Positions 8,500 to 16,326 of a stretch of 64,000 nucleotides of DNA are shown one piece after another. Position 1 is the stretch's first letter; each line of letters opens with the position of its first letter. Under the pieces are notes generated by a model that saw nothing but the letters and a program-made list of their open reading frames with translations, made no database searches and had not been told where the DNA came from. This DNA is from Flavihumibacter stibioxidans (GTDB lineage Bacteria > Bacteroidota > Bacteroidia > Chitinophagales > Chitinophagaceae), in NCBI RefSeq assembly GCF_014332695.1, contig NZ_MBUA01000028.1, positions 158,200 through 222,199 on the forward strand, read 5' to 3'. The position numbers and the translations under genes were made by a program.

Positions 8500-8765
8500 A
8501 GTTCAATCGTTATCCAATATCCGAAAAACGCATCAAGAAATCCAAAATCCAGAAATCCAGAAAGAGGATCCAATACCTAAGAAAGAAACCAGCATCAGAA
8601 ATCCAATATCAGTCAACTTCCTTTTTTTCCTAAATCCTAAAGAAAAACCAAGACCAGAAATCAGCACCAAATCCTTTGAAAAGCCAAGAGAAAATCTGAA
8701 ACCTATGTCCAAACCAATGTCCAGTAACCAATCGTCCAAATCTAGTTGTTTACCAAGGTTTCAGA
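8500..8765. repeat. Low-complexity AATCC-rich, G-poor tract
   Basis: The plus strand is strongly depleted in G and built from degenerate words such as AATCCAAAATCC, AGAAATCCAG and CCAATATC. Because of this bias, frames on both strands are open by chance: 8495-8782 (+) reads as a Lys/Pro/Glu/Ser/Asn-rich peptide and 8533-8739 (-) as a Gly/Phe/Leu/Ile repeat ending in SGFWIS. I treat both as artefacts. The tract fills the first half of the predicted leader. Confidence 0.6.
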
Positions 8766-8819
8766 ATCCAATTTCCTGGTGAGAGCCAACCAAGTCCTTT
8801 AAAACCACTTATCCAATCC

Positions 8820-8907
8820 TGGCGAATGCCATGTTTGAATCCGGTACCCTCCTGCCCTATTGCCCGTCCAAGCCGTAGTGCAGGAGGCCGAAAGTGGTCC
8901 TGGCATT
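8820..8907 (+). other. Nested inverted repeats in the leader (candidate structured RNA)
   Basis: AATGCCA at 8825-8831 pairs with TGGCATT at 8901-8907, and inside it CCTCCTGC (8848-8855) pairs with GCAGGAGG (8880-8887). The same GCCA can instead pair with TGGC at 8820-8823 to make a small local hairpin with a GAAT loop, so two folds exclude each other. The element ends about 50 bases before the ATG of a BtuF-like gene. I looked for the cobalamin riboswitch B12 box and core and did not find them. Confidence 0.4.
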
Positions 8908-8958
8908 TACTCCTTCAACATTCCTTTCCCTTTATTAGATTGCCGGCAAATTGCCATT

Positions 8959-9747
8959 ATGCCATCCTTTACCGACCAGACCGGTAATACCATCCATCTT
9001 GATCATTTACCAAAACGAATTGTTTCACTGGTTCCTTCGCAAACAGAATTGCTGTATGCACTTGGACTGGAAGCAGAAGTCGTGGGTATAACCAAATTTT
9101 GTGTCCATCCCAACCACTGGTTCCGGACAAAAAAAAGGATTGGCGGCACCAAAAACATCCATATAGACCAGGTTCTTTCCCTGAAACCCGACCTTGTCAT
9201 TGCCGGCAAGGAAGAAAATGTACAGGAACAGGTATATGCCCTGGCTGCGCAGGTGCCTGTATGGACAAGTGATATTGCCAACCTTGAGGATGCCCTGGCT
9301 ATGATCCTTGAAATTGGCCACCTGACCGGGAAAATCCGGGAAGCCCTGAATATTTGCGGGAACATAGAAACAGGATTCAGCAGGCTTAAGAAAATTTCGC
9401 CTCCTGTTTCGGCAGTCTACCTGATCTGGAAGGATCCCTATATGACTGCAGGAGGCGACACATTCATACATGACATGCTGGAACGTTGCGGGCTAAGAAA
9501 CCTGTTTGCCGGTTCGAAACGTTATCCCGCCACCACTATTGCCGGTTTAAGGGAGATGGGATGCCAATTGTTGCTGCTCTCCTCCGAACCTTATCCTTTC
9601 GGGGAAAGGGAAATGGCCGATCTGAAGAAGTCCCTTCCGGAGGCCAACATTGAACTGGTTAACGGCGAATACTTCAGCTGGTATGGCAGCCGCTTGCAGG
9701 AAGCCCCTGAATATTTCGAACAGTTGCAGGCCAGGTTAACACGTTAA
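8959..9747 (+). CDS. BtuF-like helical-backbone metal/cobalamin-binding protein
   Basis: A 262-aa protein of the ABC-transporter periplasmic substrate-binding family (Peripla_BP_2). Recognisable blocks are KRIVSLVPSQTELLYALG near residue 20, EVVGITKFCVHP, LKPDLVIAGKEEN, and the C-terminal lobe with TAGGDTFIHDMLERCGLRN. Family members bind cobalamin, haem or siderophores. From ATG 8959 there is no signal peptide; an in-frame TTG at 8860 adds residues that are not a signal peptide either. No permease or ATPase gene is nearby. It may therefore be cytoplasmic or moonlight in metal/corrinoid handling. The ligand is inferred. Confidence 0.8.
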   Translation: MPSFTDQTGNTIHLDHLPKRIVSLVPSQTELLYALGLEAEVVGITKFCVHPNHWFRTKKRIGGTKNIHIDQVLSLKPDLVIAGKEENVQEQVYALAAQVPVWTSDIANLEDALAMILEIGHLTGKIREALNICGNIETGFSRLKKISPPVSAVYLIWKDPYMTAGGDTFIHDMLERCGLRNLFAGSKRYPATTIAGLREMGCQLLLLSSEPYPFGEREMADLKKSLPEANIELVNGEYFSWYGSRLQEAPEYFEQLQARLTR

Positions 9748-9847
9748 AATTACTGATGTAGGATAACTGATGGAGGAATTCACGGTAGTGCTTAAATTGT
9801 GTATATAAACAACCATCCGGTATTCAATCTAATTTCAATCAACCTCC

Positions 9848-10957
9848 TTGTCGTACAATCCCTTTTCACCAAATAATCAGCCGGGCGAAATCAACAGGCC
9901 TTCCAGGAAAAAGCCCATGTTCAAAGTGAATGAACAGTTACGGGCATTTCTTAAGGAGCATGGCAGGGAAGTGCAACTTCCGGTAGCCTACCGCGACCTG
10001 AAGCGATTTACCTATGCATTGCCTGTAAAAGACAAGGATGGCAAGGACTCCCAGTGGGAAACCGTCATTTACGACATGCGTGAATGGGATTATATCAGGG
10101 ATGGATTGGTAAGGATCTATGCCCTGCTGAAGACCGAAGGCGATATGAGTTTCAGCAAGCACCTCGATGTGGCTAGGGTCGATTATTGCGGCTTTGGCAA
10201 CTCCCAGCCATTCAGGATCAGGATCGTGAATAAGTTTAACGACAACTATGATCACTACTATATAAAAATAGCGGATGCTTCCAGGATTTACGGGTTGGAA
10301 CTCGAGCACATGTTATCACCCAACCGGATAACATTCCTGACCGACCACCAGACACTGGTGGAAGAACATATCCCAGGCATACCGGGCGATATTTTTATCG
10401 ATAAATTCCTGTACCAGCAGGATACCAACCAGATCCGGATTGCAAAGGAATTTGTCAAATTCAATGAGCGTTGTTTTGTCCGCCTTCTGGGCGACATGCG
10501 CAGTTACAATTTCGTGGTGGACATTACCCCGGATATTTACGATTTTCAATACCGGTTCAGGGCCATTGATTTTGACCAGCAGTCCTATGAGGGAAGGAAA
10601 AACCTGTACCTCCCGCAATTCTTCAAGGAAAACAACATGCTGGTGGCTGTAACCCTGAAGCACCTGAACAAGGATTCCATTGAGCAATACCAGACAGAAG
10701 AACGTACCATGATGACCTTCAGGCTGGTTGCAGCCAGGTACCGGCTGAAGGAGTTGCTGGACATCATGGGGCGGGATTGTATTTCCACCCAGGAAAAAAA
10801 CCAGCAGCTTGCCAGGGAGCTGAGTGAGCTCCACAATGGAAATAAAAGCCTCCTGAAATGCCAGAATATGGGGCAACTGGTTAAGCAGCACCTCAAAGTC
10901 TGCCTCCGCAAGAACCTGCTGCTGGTTCCCCGCATCAAAAGCCGTTTTGGGGATTAA
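9848..10957 (+). CDS. Conserved hypothetical protein (369 aa)
   Basis: I do not recognise a characterised family. The protein is soluble, rich in aromatic and charged residues, and has no signal peptide or membrane helix. Its N terminus (MSYNPFSPNNQPGEINRPSR) is proline/asparagine-rich and the middle is mixed (for example VDYCGFGNSQPFRIR and PDIYDFQYRFRAIDFDQQ). The C-terminal tail is helical and ends with a basic segment (RKNLLLVPRIKSRFG). The start is TTG at 9848; an ATG at 9917 would shorten it by 23 residues. It reads with the downstream aldolase, but the 68-bp gap does not prove an operon. Confidence 0.7.
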   Translation: MSYNPFSPNNQPGEINRPSRKKPMFKVNEQLRAFLKEHGREVQLPVAYRDLKRFTYALPVKDKDGKDSQWETVIYDMREWDYIRDGLVRIYALLKTEGDMSFSKHLDVARVDYCGFGNSQPFRIRIVNKFNDNYDHYYIKIADASRIYGLELEHMLSPNRITFLTDHQTLVEEHIPGIPGDIFIDKFLYQQDTNQIRIAKEFVKFNERCFVRLLGDMRSYNFVVDITPDIYDFQYRFRAIDFDQQSYEGRKNLYLPQFFKENNMLVAVTLKHLNKDSIEQYQTEERTMMTFRLVAARYRLKELLDIMGRDCISTQEKNQQLARELSELHNGNKSLLKCQNMGQLVKQHLKVCLRKNLLLVPRIKSRFGD

Positions 10958-11025
10958 TCATTATATTAGCGTTCCTTTTACGATTGCTCTGCCTGTATTC
11001 TCAAGTAAACCAACCAAAAAAACAG

Positions 11026-12093
11026 ATGAAAAAGTACAGTGCCGGCGTTTTATTCGGCGAAGAATTAGAAGCCTTGTATAAAGACGCCAAAGCCAACCAA
11101 TTTGCCTTGCCAGCCGTTAACACCATCGGCACCGACTCCATTAATGCCACCCTGGAAACAGCCGCCAAAGTAAACTCACCCGTGATCGTTCAGTTTTCGA
11201 ACGGCGGAGCACAGTTTATTGCAGGGAAAGGTATGCCCAACGACAATCTTCAGGCGAATATAGCCGGAGCGATTTCCGGAGCCCTCCACATTCATAATGT
11301 GGCAAAATATTATGGTGTTCCCGTTGTTTTGCATACGGACCATGCCGCCCATAAGTGGTTACCCTGGATTTCCGGCCTGATCGATGCCGGACAGGAATTC
11401 CACAAGGAAAAAGGCCGTCCGCTGTTCAGTTCACATATGCTCGATCTTTCCGAAGAAAGCCTGGAAGAAAATATCCAGACCTCTGCACAGTTTTTCAAAC
11501 GCATGCAGCCCCTGGGCATGGGTATCGAAATTGAACTGGGAGTAACCGGCGGTGAAGAAGACGGTGTTGATAACAGCGGAGTGGAAAACGACAAACTCTA
11601 TACCCAACCCCAGCACGTAGCCTACGCATACGAAGAACTGGGTAAAATCGGCAACCTGTTTACCGTCGCTGCAGCCTTCGGAAACGTGCACGGAGTGTAT
11701 AGTCCGGGCAACGTGGAACTCCGCCCCGAAATCCTGCGCAACAGTCAGACCTATATCCAGGAGCAGTACAAGACTGCAGAAAAGCCTGTATATTTCGTAT
11801 TCCACGGTGGCAGCGGTTCCCCCAAGGCACAAATCCGTGAGGCGCTGGGTTATGGTGTGATCAAAATGAACCTCGACACCGACCTGCAATGGGCATTCTG
11901 GGAAGGTGTGTTGAACTATTACAAGAAGAATGAAGGATACCTCCAGGCCCAGTTGGGCAATCCGGAAGGTGCCGACAAACCCAATAAAAAATACTACGAC
12001 CCACGCGTTTGGCTGAGAAAAGGCCAGGACACTTTTGTAAAGCGACTCGAAGAAGCTTTCGAAGACCTGAACTGTATCAACCGCAACAGCTAG
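11026..12093 (+). CDS. fbaA: Class II fructose-1,6-bisphosphate aldolase
   Basis: A 355-aa zinc-dependent aldolase that cleaves fructose-1,6-bisphosphate to dihydroxyacetone phosphate and glyceraldehyde-3-phosphate in glycolysis and gluconeogenesis. Signatures are VVLHTDHAAHKW (zinc His and catalytic Asp), EIELGVTGGEEDGVD, AFGNVHGVY (zinc His), FHGGSGS and KMNLDTDLQWAF. These are class IIA (E. coli FbaA-like) features, and the length agrees. An in-frame TTG at 10984 would add 14 residues; ATG 11026 (MKKYSAG) matches the family start. A strong terminator follows and separates it from the class I aldolase gene. Confidence 0.95.
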   Translation: MKKYSAGVLFGEELEALYKDAKANQFALPAVNTIGTDSINATLETAAKVNSPVIVQFSNGGAQFIAGKGMPNDNLQANIAGAISGALHIHNVAKYYGVPVVLHTDHAAHKWLPWISGLIDAGQEFHKEKGRPLFSSHMLDLSEESLEENIQTSAQFFKRMQPLGMGIEIELGVTGGEEDGVDNSGVENDKLYTQPQHVAYAYEELGKIGNLFTVAAAFGNVHGVYSPGNVELRPEILRNSQTYIQEQYKTAEKPVYFVFHGGSGSPKAQIREALGYGVIKMNLDTDLQWAFWEGVLNYYKKNEGYLQAQLGNPEGADKPNKKYYDPRVWLRKGQDTFVKRLEEAFEDLNCINRNS

Positions 12094-12114
12094 AAAGCTG
12101 AAGGTCGATTTTTG

Positions 12115-12167
12115 AAGGCAGAATTGGGGGGTATCATAACAGGCTCACCCGATTCTGCCTTTTTTTA
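12115..12167 (+). terminator. Rho-independent terminator after class II aldolase
   Basis: AAGGCAGAATTGGG (from 12115) pairs with CCCGATTCTGCCT (12148-12160) with one bulge, followed by seven T. It lies about 20 bp after the stop codon. Confidence 0.88.
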
Positions 12168-12225
12168 TTCCCCCGCCCGCCACTATCCTCACTCATCTGG
12201 CCAGCCCCAACGACCCTTTATAAAA

Positions 12226-12247
12226 TAACAAACATTTGTTAGTTTTG
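12226..12247 (+). promoter_or_regulatory. Palindrome overlapping a TAnnTTTG box before class I aldolase
   Basis: TAACAAACATTTGTTA (12226-12241) is a perfect palindrome apart from its two-base centre, and its last bases overlap TAGTTTTG (12240-12247), a match to the Bacteroidetes -7 box. Transcription from it would start about 25 bases before the fbaB ATG. An operator overlapping a promoter is the natural reading; no regulator is assigned and the -33 box is weak. Confidence 0.5.
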
Positions 12248-12279
12248 AACATTCCTAATCGATTGCCAAACTAATACAC

Positions 12280-13338
12280 ATGCCATCTAAAAAGATTATC
12301 GACCTGTTGGGCGACAAAGCATCCTACCTCCTTGAACACCAGTGCAAAACCCTTGAAAAATCCCAATTCACCCTTCCATCACCCTCACATGTGGAAGAAG
12401 TATGGATCAACAGTAACCGCAACAACCAGGTGCTGCGCAGTATGCAACAGCTTTTGGGACATGGCCGGCTGGCCGAAACAGGTTATTGTTCCATTTTTCC
12501 GGTTGACCAGGGAATAGAACACAGCGGAGGTTCAGCCTTTGCCCCCAATCCTATTTATTTCGACCCCGAAAATATCATCAGACTGGCCATAGAGGGCGGG
12601 TGCAGCGGGGTTGCTTCAACCTATGGCGTACTGGGAATACTGAGTCGTAAATATGCACATCGCATTCCCTTCATTGTAAAGATCAACCACAATGAATTCC
12701 TCAGTTATCCCAATAAGTACGACCAGACTATGTTCGGCACTGTAAAATCTGCCTGGAATATGGGGGCCGTTGCCGTGGGTGCAACCATTTATTGGGGCAG
12801 TGCGGAAAGCAGCCGGCAGCTAAAGGAAGTTGCTGAAGCTTTTGAACTGGCGCATGAACTGGGAATGGCCACCATTCTCTGGTGTTATACCAGGAATAAC
12901 GCATTTAAAGTGGATGGAATAGACTACCATACTTCAGCAGACCTCACCGGGCAGGCCAACCACCTGGGCGTTACCCTACAGGCTGATATCATCAAACAAA
13001 AATTACCGACCAACAATGGCGGTTACCTGGCCACCAAACATGGCAAAACCCACCAACTGGTGTATGAAAAACTTACCACAGACCACCCGATAGACCTTTG
13101 CCGCTACCAGCTGGCAAATTGTTATATGGGTAAAATCGGGCTGATCAATTCCGGCGGGGAGAGCAAGGGAGCCAGCGACATGGCCGAAGCAGTGGAAACA
13201 GCTGTTATTAATAAAAGGGCAGGCGGCATGGGACTGATATTAGGCAGAAAAGCCTTCCAGCGTCCCTTTGCCCAGGGAGTGGAAATGCTGAATGCCATTC
13301 AGGATGTTTACCTGGATAAGGATATTACAATAGCCTAA
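12280..13338 (+). CDS. fbaB: Class I fructose-bisphosphate aldolase (FbaB/DhnA type)
   Basis: A 352-aa Schiff-base aldolase of the DeoC/LacD/FbaB family, unrelated in sequence and mechanism to the neighbouring class II enzyme. It is strikingly similar to E. coli FbaB from memory, sharing [80 protein letters not shown] and [17 protein letters not shown]. FbaB in E. coli is expressed under gluconeogenic conditions. Its own promoter-like palindrome and the upstream terminator suggest independent regulation from fbaA. Confidence 0.95.
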   Translation: MPSKKIIDLLGDKASYLLEHQCKTLEKSQFTLPSPSHVEEVWINSNRNNQVLRSMQQLLGHGRLAETGYCSIFPVDQGIEHSGGSAFAPNPIYFDPENIIRLAIEGGCSGVASTYGVLGILSRKYAHRIPFIVKINHNEFLSYPNKYDQTMFGTVKSAWNMGAVAVGATIYWGSAESSRQLKEVAEAFELAHELGMATILWCYTRNNAFKVDGIDYHTSADLTGQANHLGVTLQADIIKQKLPTNNGGYLATKHGKTHQLVYEKLTTDHPIDLCRYQLANCYMGKIGLINSGGESKGASDMAEAVETAVINKRAGGMGLILGRKAFQRPFAQGVEMLNAIQDVYLDKDITIA

Positions 13339-13344
13339 ACAAAA

Positions 13345-13384
13345 GAGAGGGGTGAGGAAGCAGACTTAATCCCTCCCCCCTCTC
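13345..13384. terminator. Possible convergent terminator hairpin
   Basis: GAGAGGGGTGAGG (13345-13357) pairs with CCTCCCCCCTCTC (13372-13384) with one mismatch, between the facing 3' ends of fbaB (stop 13338) and the M16 peptidase gene (stop 13390). Neither strand has a clean T run, so it may instead be a processing or insulating hairpin. Confidence 0.35.
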
Positions 13385-13389
13385 CCTCT

Positions 13390-16224
13390 TCATTTTTCAC
13401 TCTTTTCCGGCATCAATACAGCGGTGAATATATTCCTGCCGTCAAAGATTTTCCTTGCGGCGTCCTGTATGTCCTTTACGGTCAACTTCTCCACGAGTTG
13501 TACATATTGTAGCAAATACTTTGGATCCGCCTGTTCTGATTGCCGGGATAATAATGCCTGCAGCCAGGTAGCATTTTCTTTTATGTCAGTTTTATGATGT
13601 TCAAGCCACTGCTTCTTTACCTTATCGAGGTAAGACTGTTCCGGCCCCTTGTTAACCAACTGAAATATTTCAGATTTCACCGCCTTCAGCAAAGTGTCCA
13701 CTTTTTCAGGTCCGCATGGAAGTTGCAATACAAAGGAATAATTGGCATAGGGATATTTCTCAACCTGCGCATAGACTCCCCCACCATATATACCCTGTAT
13801 CTTTTCGCGTAATTCTTCAATGATCCTGATGTTCAGTATCTCGGCAACTGCGTCTGCTTTCAACCGGAGTTCCTGGCTGTAGGGAAGTTCCCCGGTATAA
13901 AAGGAAAGTATCAGGCTCTTCTGTTCCTTTCCCTTGTTTACCGTTAACTGTTTGACACCCTTAACCGGACGAACCATATTATCCTTTACTGAAAAACGCT
14001 GTCCACTGGAAGGAAGACTGCCCAGATAGGTTTCCAGTAATGGAATGATTGAATCAGTCCTGAAACTTCCAACCAGCACAAAATGCATTCCGGAAGCATC
14101 ACCAATACGTTCCTTATAAATTTCCAGGATCCTGTCAGCGTTCAGCTGATTGAAATACTCTGTTTTGGGAAATACGATCGGTGCAAGCGGGTGCCTGTCA
14201 TACATCACCTGGTTCATAGTATCGATAAATGCCGCCTGCGGGTTTGATGACAATGCAGCATACTGGGCTATAGAACGTTGTATAAAGGCATTGAACAATG
14301 AACTGTCCTTGCGGGGGCTGGTGACATACAGATAAACGAGCTGCAACAGGGTTTCCAGGTCCTTGTTGCCTGCACTTCCATTAAAGCCATCCGTTACATC
14401 ATTGATCACCGGGGCCAGGTTAACCGTTTTTCCTGCCAGCATCTTTCGCAGGTCTGTGGGACTGAACTCACCCAGACCCATAGCCGAAATAACGGATATG
14501 GCAAACTGGACATTATATTTATCAGCCAGGCCATAATAATTCTTCCCGCCATTACGGGTTGCACCCAGAAGTATCTGGTCATTTTTAAAATCAGTTGGTT
14601 TCAGCGTTACAGTAACCCCGTTACTTAATGTCAGCTGGGTTGCCCCCATCTGCTGGTCTTCCGAACGTTTCACCACATTACCCTTTTTAGGCAATACAGA
14701 AAGCAGGGAGCCTGCAACGGATTTTTCCGCATAAGCAGAAATTTCAGCATTGGATTTGCTCTGAAGAATTGCCAGCAACCCGGCCGGATCAGGCAGGCTT
14801 TTTCCTGCAGCTGCTTCAGGGCCGGTAACATATACCAGCACATTTTTATCAGATGTGGCCTGTTTTGCCAATGCATTCACTTCTTCCAGTTGAATGCCCG
14901 GCACCATTTCCTTTGTTATGGCATATTCCTTCTCAATTCCGGGCATCAGTTCACCGGTCAGGAAATTGCGGACATATTCATCGACATACAGATCCGACTC
15001 AGTTTTATCGCGGTTATTGTATTGCCTTTCCATGCTGCTGATCAGGGATTTTTTTCCGCGTTCAAGTTCAGCACCGGTGAATCCGAAGCGCTTTACCCTT
15101 TCAATTTCCTCTGCCAGAGCATTCATCCCCAGTTTAATATCACCAGTTCCGACAATGGCTACGGCCCGGAAATTCTCATGCCCTCTTACGAAATCTCCAA
15201 AACCAGCACCTGCTCCCACAAACGGGGGATTGGACTGCTGTGTCAGTTCCTGTAAACGCTGACTCAGGAGACTGCTGAAAATTTGCCTCACCAGCGAATT
15301 CCGGTAATCACCAACTGTTTTATCCGCAGCTTTTATCCTGATGGGATAATTGACATTGATGGAATAACCGGTGGCTTCCTTATCAGTGATGATTAAAGCT
15401 TCGCTTCCGTTATAAGCGGGAATAAGCACAGACTCGCGCTTTCTTTCATTTACCGGATTCTTGAGTTGGGCAAAATGTTTTTTCACCAGATTCAAAGCAT
15501 GGTCAGGATCAACATCCCCAACCACCAGCACAGCCATCAGGTTGGGGCGGTACCAGTCCTTATAAAACCGGCGTATTACATCTGGCTTAAAGGTTTTAAT
15601 AATAGTCTCCGAGCCAATGGGCAAACGTTCCGCGTATTTTGATGCGGCAAATAATTTGGGATAGACCTGGCGCATCATCCGGTCCTGTGCCCCTTTCCCA
15701 AGGCGGCTTTCTTCCAGGATAATAGCCCTTTCACTTTCAATATCCTCGTCCAGATAGGTAACCTGGTGCGCCCAGTCTTCCAGCACCTGAAAACCTTTCT
15801 CCAGGTTTTCAGGCTTATCGGTTGGAACCGGTAACATGTAAACAGTTTCATCAAAACTGGTATAGGCATTCAGGTCATTCCCGAACCCAACACCAATATC
15901 CTGAAGAAAGGATATGATTTCATTTTTCCTGAAGTTTTTAGTGCCGTTGAACGCCATGTGCTCAGCCATATGTGCCAGCCCCTGCTGATCGGCATCCTCA
16001 TTAATGGACCCCGCGTTCAGGGCCAGCCTCAATTCAACTTTTTGTTCCGGCTTCTTATTCTGCCTGATATAATAGGTCAGGCCGTTTTCAAGCTTACCGA
16101 TCCTTACAGCAGGATCAGGATCCAATACAGTATTCAATGGCGTTTGAGCCACACTGTTAGCTGCCAGTGCCAGGAACAGGCAGGACAATCCAACCAGCCT
16201 GAGTAAAAGGAACTGTTTATTCAT
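13390..16224 (-). CDS. Secreted M16 family zinc metallopeptidase (four-domain, 944 aa)
   Basis: A pitrilysin/insulinase-family protease. A Sec signal peptide occupies residues 1 to about 26 (hydrophobic core LVGLSCLFLALAA, cleavage after SVAQ). The inverted zinc motif HMAEH is at residues 85-89, so the active domain is N-terminal. The second half (around KPTDFKNDQILLGATRNGG and the C-terminal EELREKIQGIYGGGVYAQ) is the M16 C-terminal pair that lacks the zinc site and completes the clamshell. Length is typical of the large periplasmic M16 proteins of Bacteroidetes. The gene appears monocistronic and is separated from pafA by a terminator. Confidence 0.93.
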   Translation of the reverse strand: MNKQFLLLRLVGLSCLFLALAANSVAQTPLNTVLDPDPAVRIGKLENGLTYYIRQNKKPEQKVELRLALNAGSINEDADQQGLAHMAEHMAFNGTKNFRKNEIISFLQDIGVGFGNDLNAYTSFDETVYMLPVPTDKPENLEKGFQVLEDWAHQVTYLDEDIESERAIILEESRLGKGAQDRMMRQVYPKLFAASKYAERLPIGSETIIKTFKPDVIRRFYKDWYRPNLMAVLVVGDVDPDHALNLVKKHFAQLKNPVNERKRESVLIPAYNGSEALIITDKEATGYSINVNYPIRIKAADKTVGDYRNSLVRQIFSSLLSQRLQELTQQSNPPFVGAGAGFGDFVRGHENFRAVAIVGTGDIKLGMNALAEEIERVKRFGFTGAELERGKKSLISSMERQYNNRDKTESDLYVDEYVRNFLTGELMPGIEKEYAITKEMVPGIQLEEVNALAKQATSDKNVLVYVTGPEAAAGKSLPDPAGLLAILQSKSNAEISAYAEKSVAGSLLSVLPKKGNVVKRSEDQQMGATQLTLSNGVTVTLKPTDFKNDQILLGATRNGGKNYYGLADKYNVQFAISVISAMGLGEFSPTDLRKMLAGKTVNLAPVINDVTDGFNGSAGNKDLETLLQLVYLYVTSPRKDSSLFNAFIQRSIAQYAALSSNPQAAFIDTMNQVMYDRHPLAPIVFPKTEYFNQLNADRILEIYKERIGDASGMHFVLVGSFRTDSIIPLLETYLGSLPSSGQRFSVKDNMVRPVKGVKQLTVNKGKEQKSLILSFYTGELPYSQELRLKADAVAEILNIRIIEELREKIQGIYGGGVYAQVEKYPYANYSFVLQLPCGPEKVDTLLKAVKSEIFQLVNKGPEQSYLDKVKKQWLEHHKTDIKENATWLQALLSRQSEQADPKYLLQYVQLVEKLTVKDIQDAARKIFDGRNIFTAVLMPEKSEK

Positions 16225-16268
16225 AGACCAAGACTATTTTATGATTACTGCGAATGTAGTGCCATTTA

Positions 16269-16300
16269 TAAAAAAAGCCCGGACCAATAAATGGCCCGGG
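16269..16300 (-). terminator. Rho-independent terminator of the PafA-like phosphatase gene
   Basis: On the minus strand, CCCGGGCCA and TGGTCCGGG pair (16300-16292 with 16286-16278, one G-U wobble) around a 5-base loop and run into GC plus seven T. It lies 27 bp after the gene's stop codon. Confidence 0.9.
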
Positions 16301-16326
16301 TAATATTACTGGTCAACCATGAAAGG

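Noticed and set aside
8495-8782. 95-aa ORF in the leader (and 68-aa ORF on the other strand)
   Set aside because: Both come from AATCC-rich low-complexity DNA; residues are restricted (K, P, E, S, N, I or G, F, L, I) with no domain, and the opposite frame is open at the same place.
8780-8958. Cobalamin riboswitch
   Set aside because: The inverted repeats and the BtuF-like neighbour suggested it, but I could not find the conserved core or the B12 box. Infernal with RF00174 would decide; a hit would overturn this.
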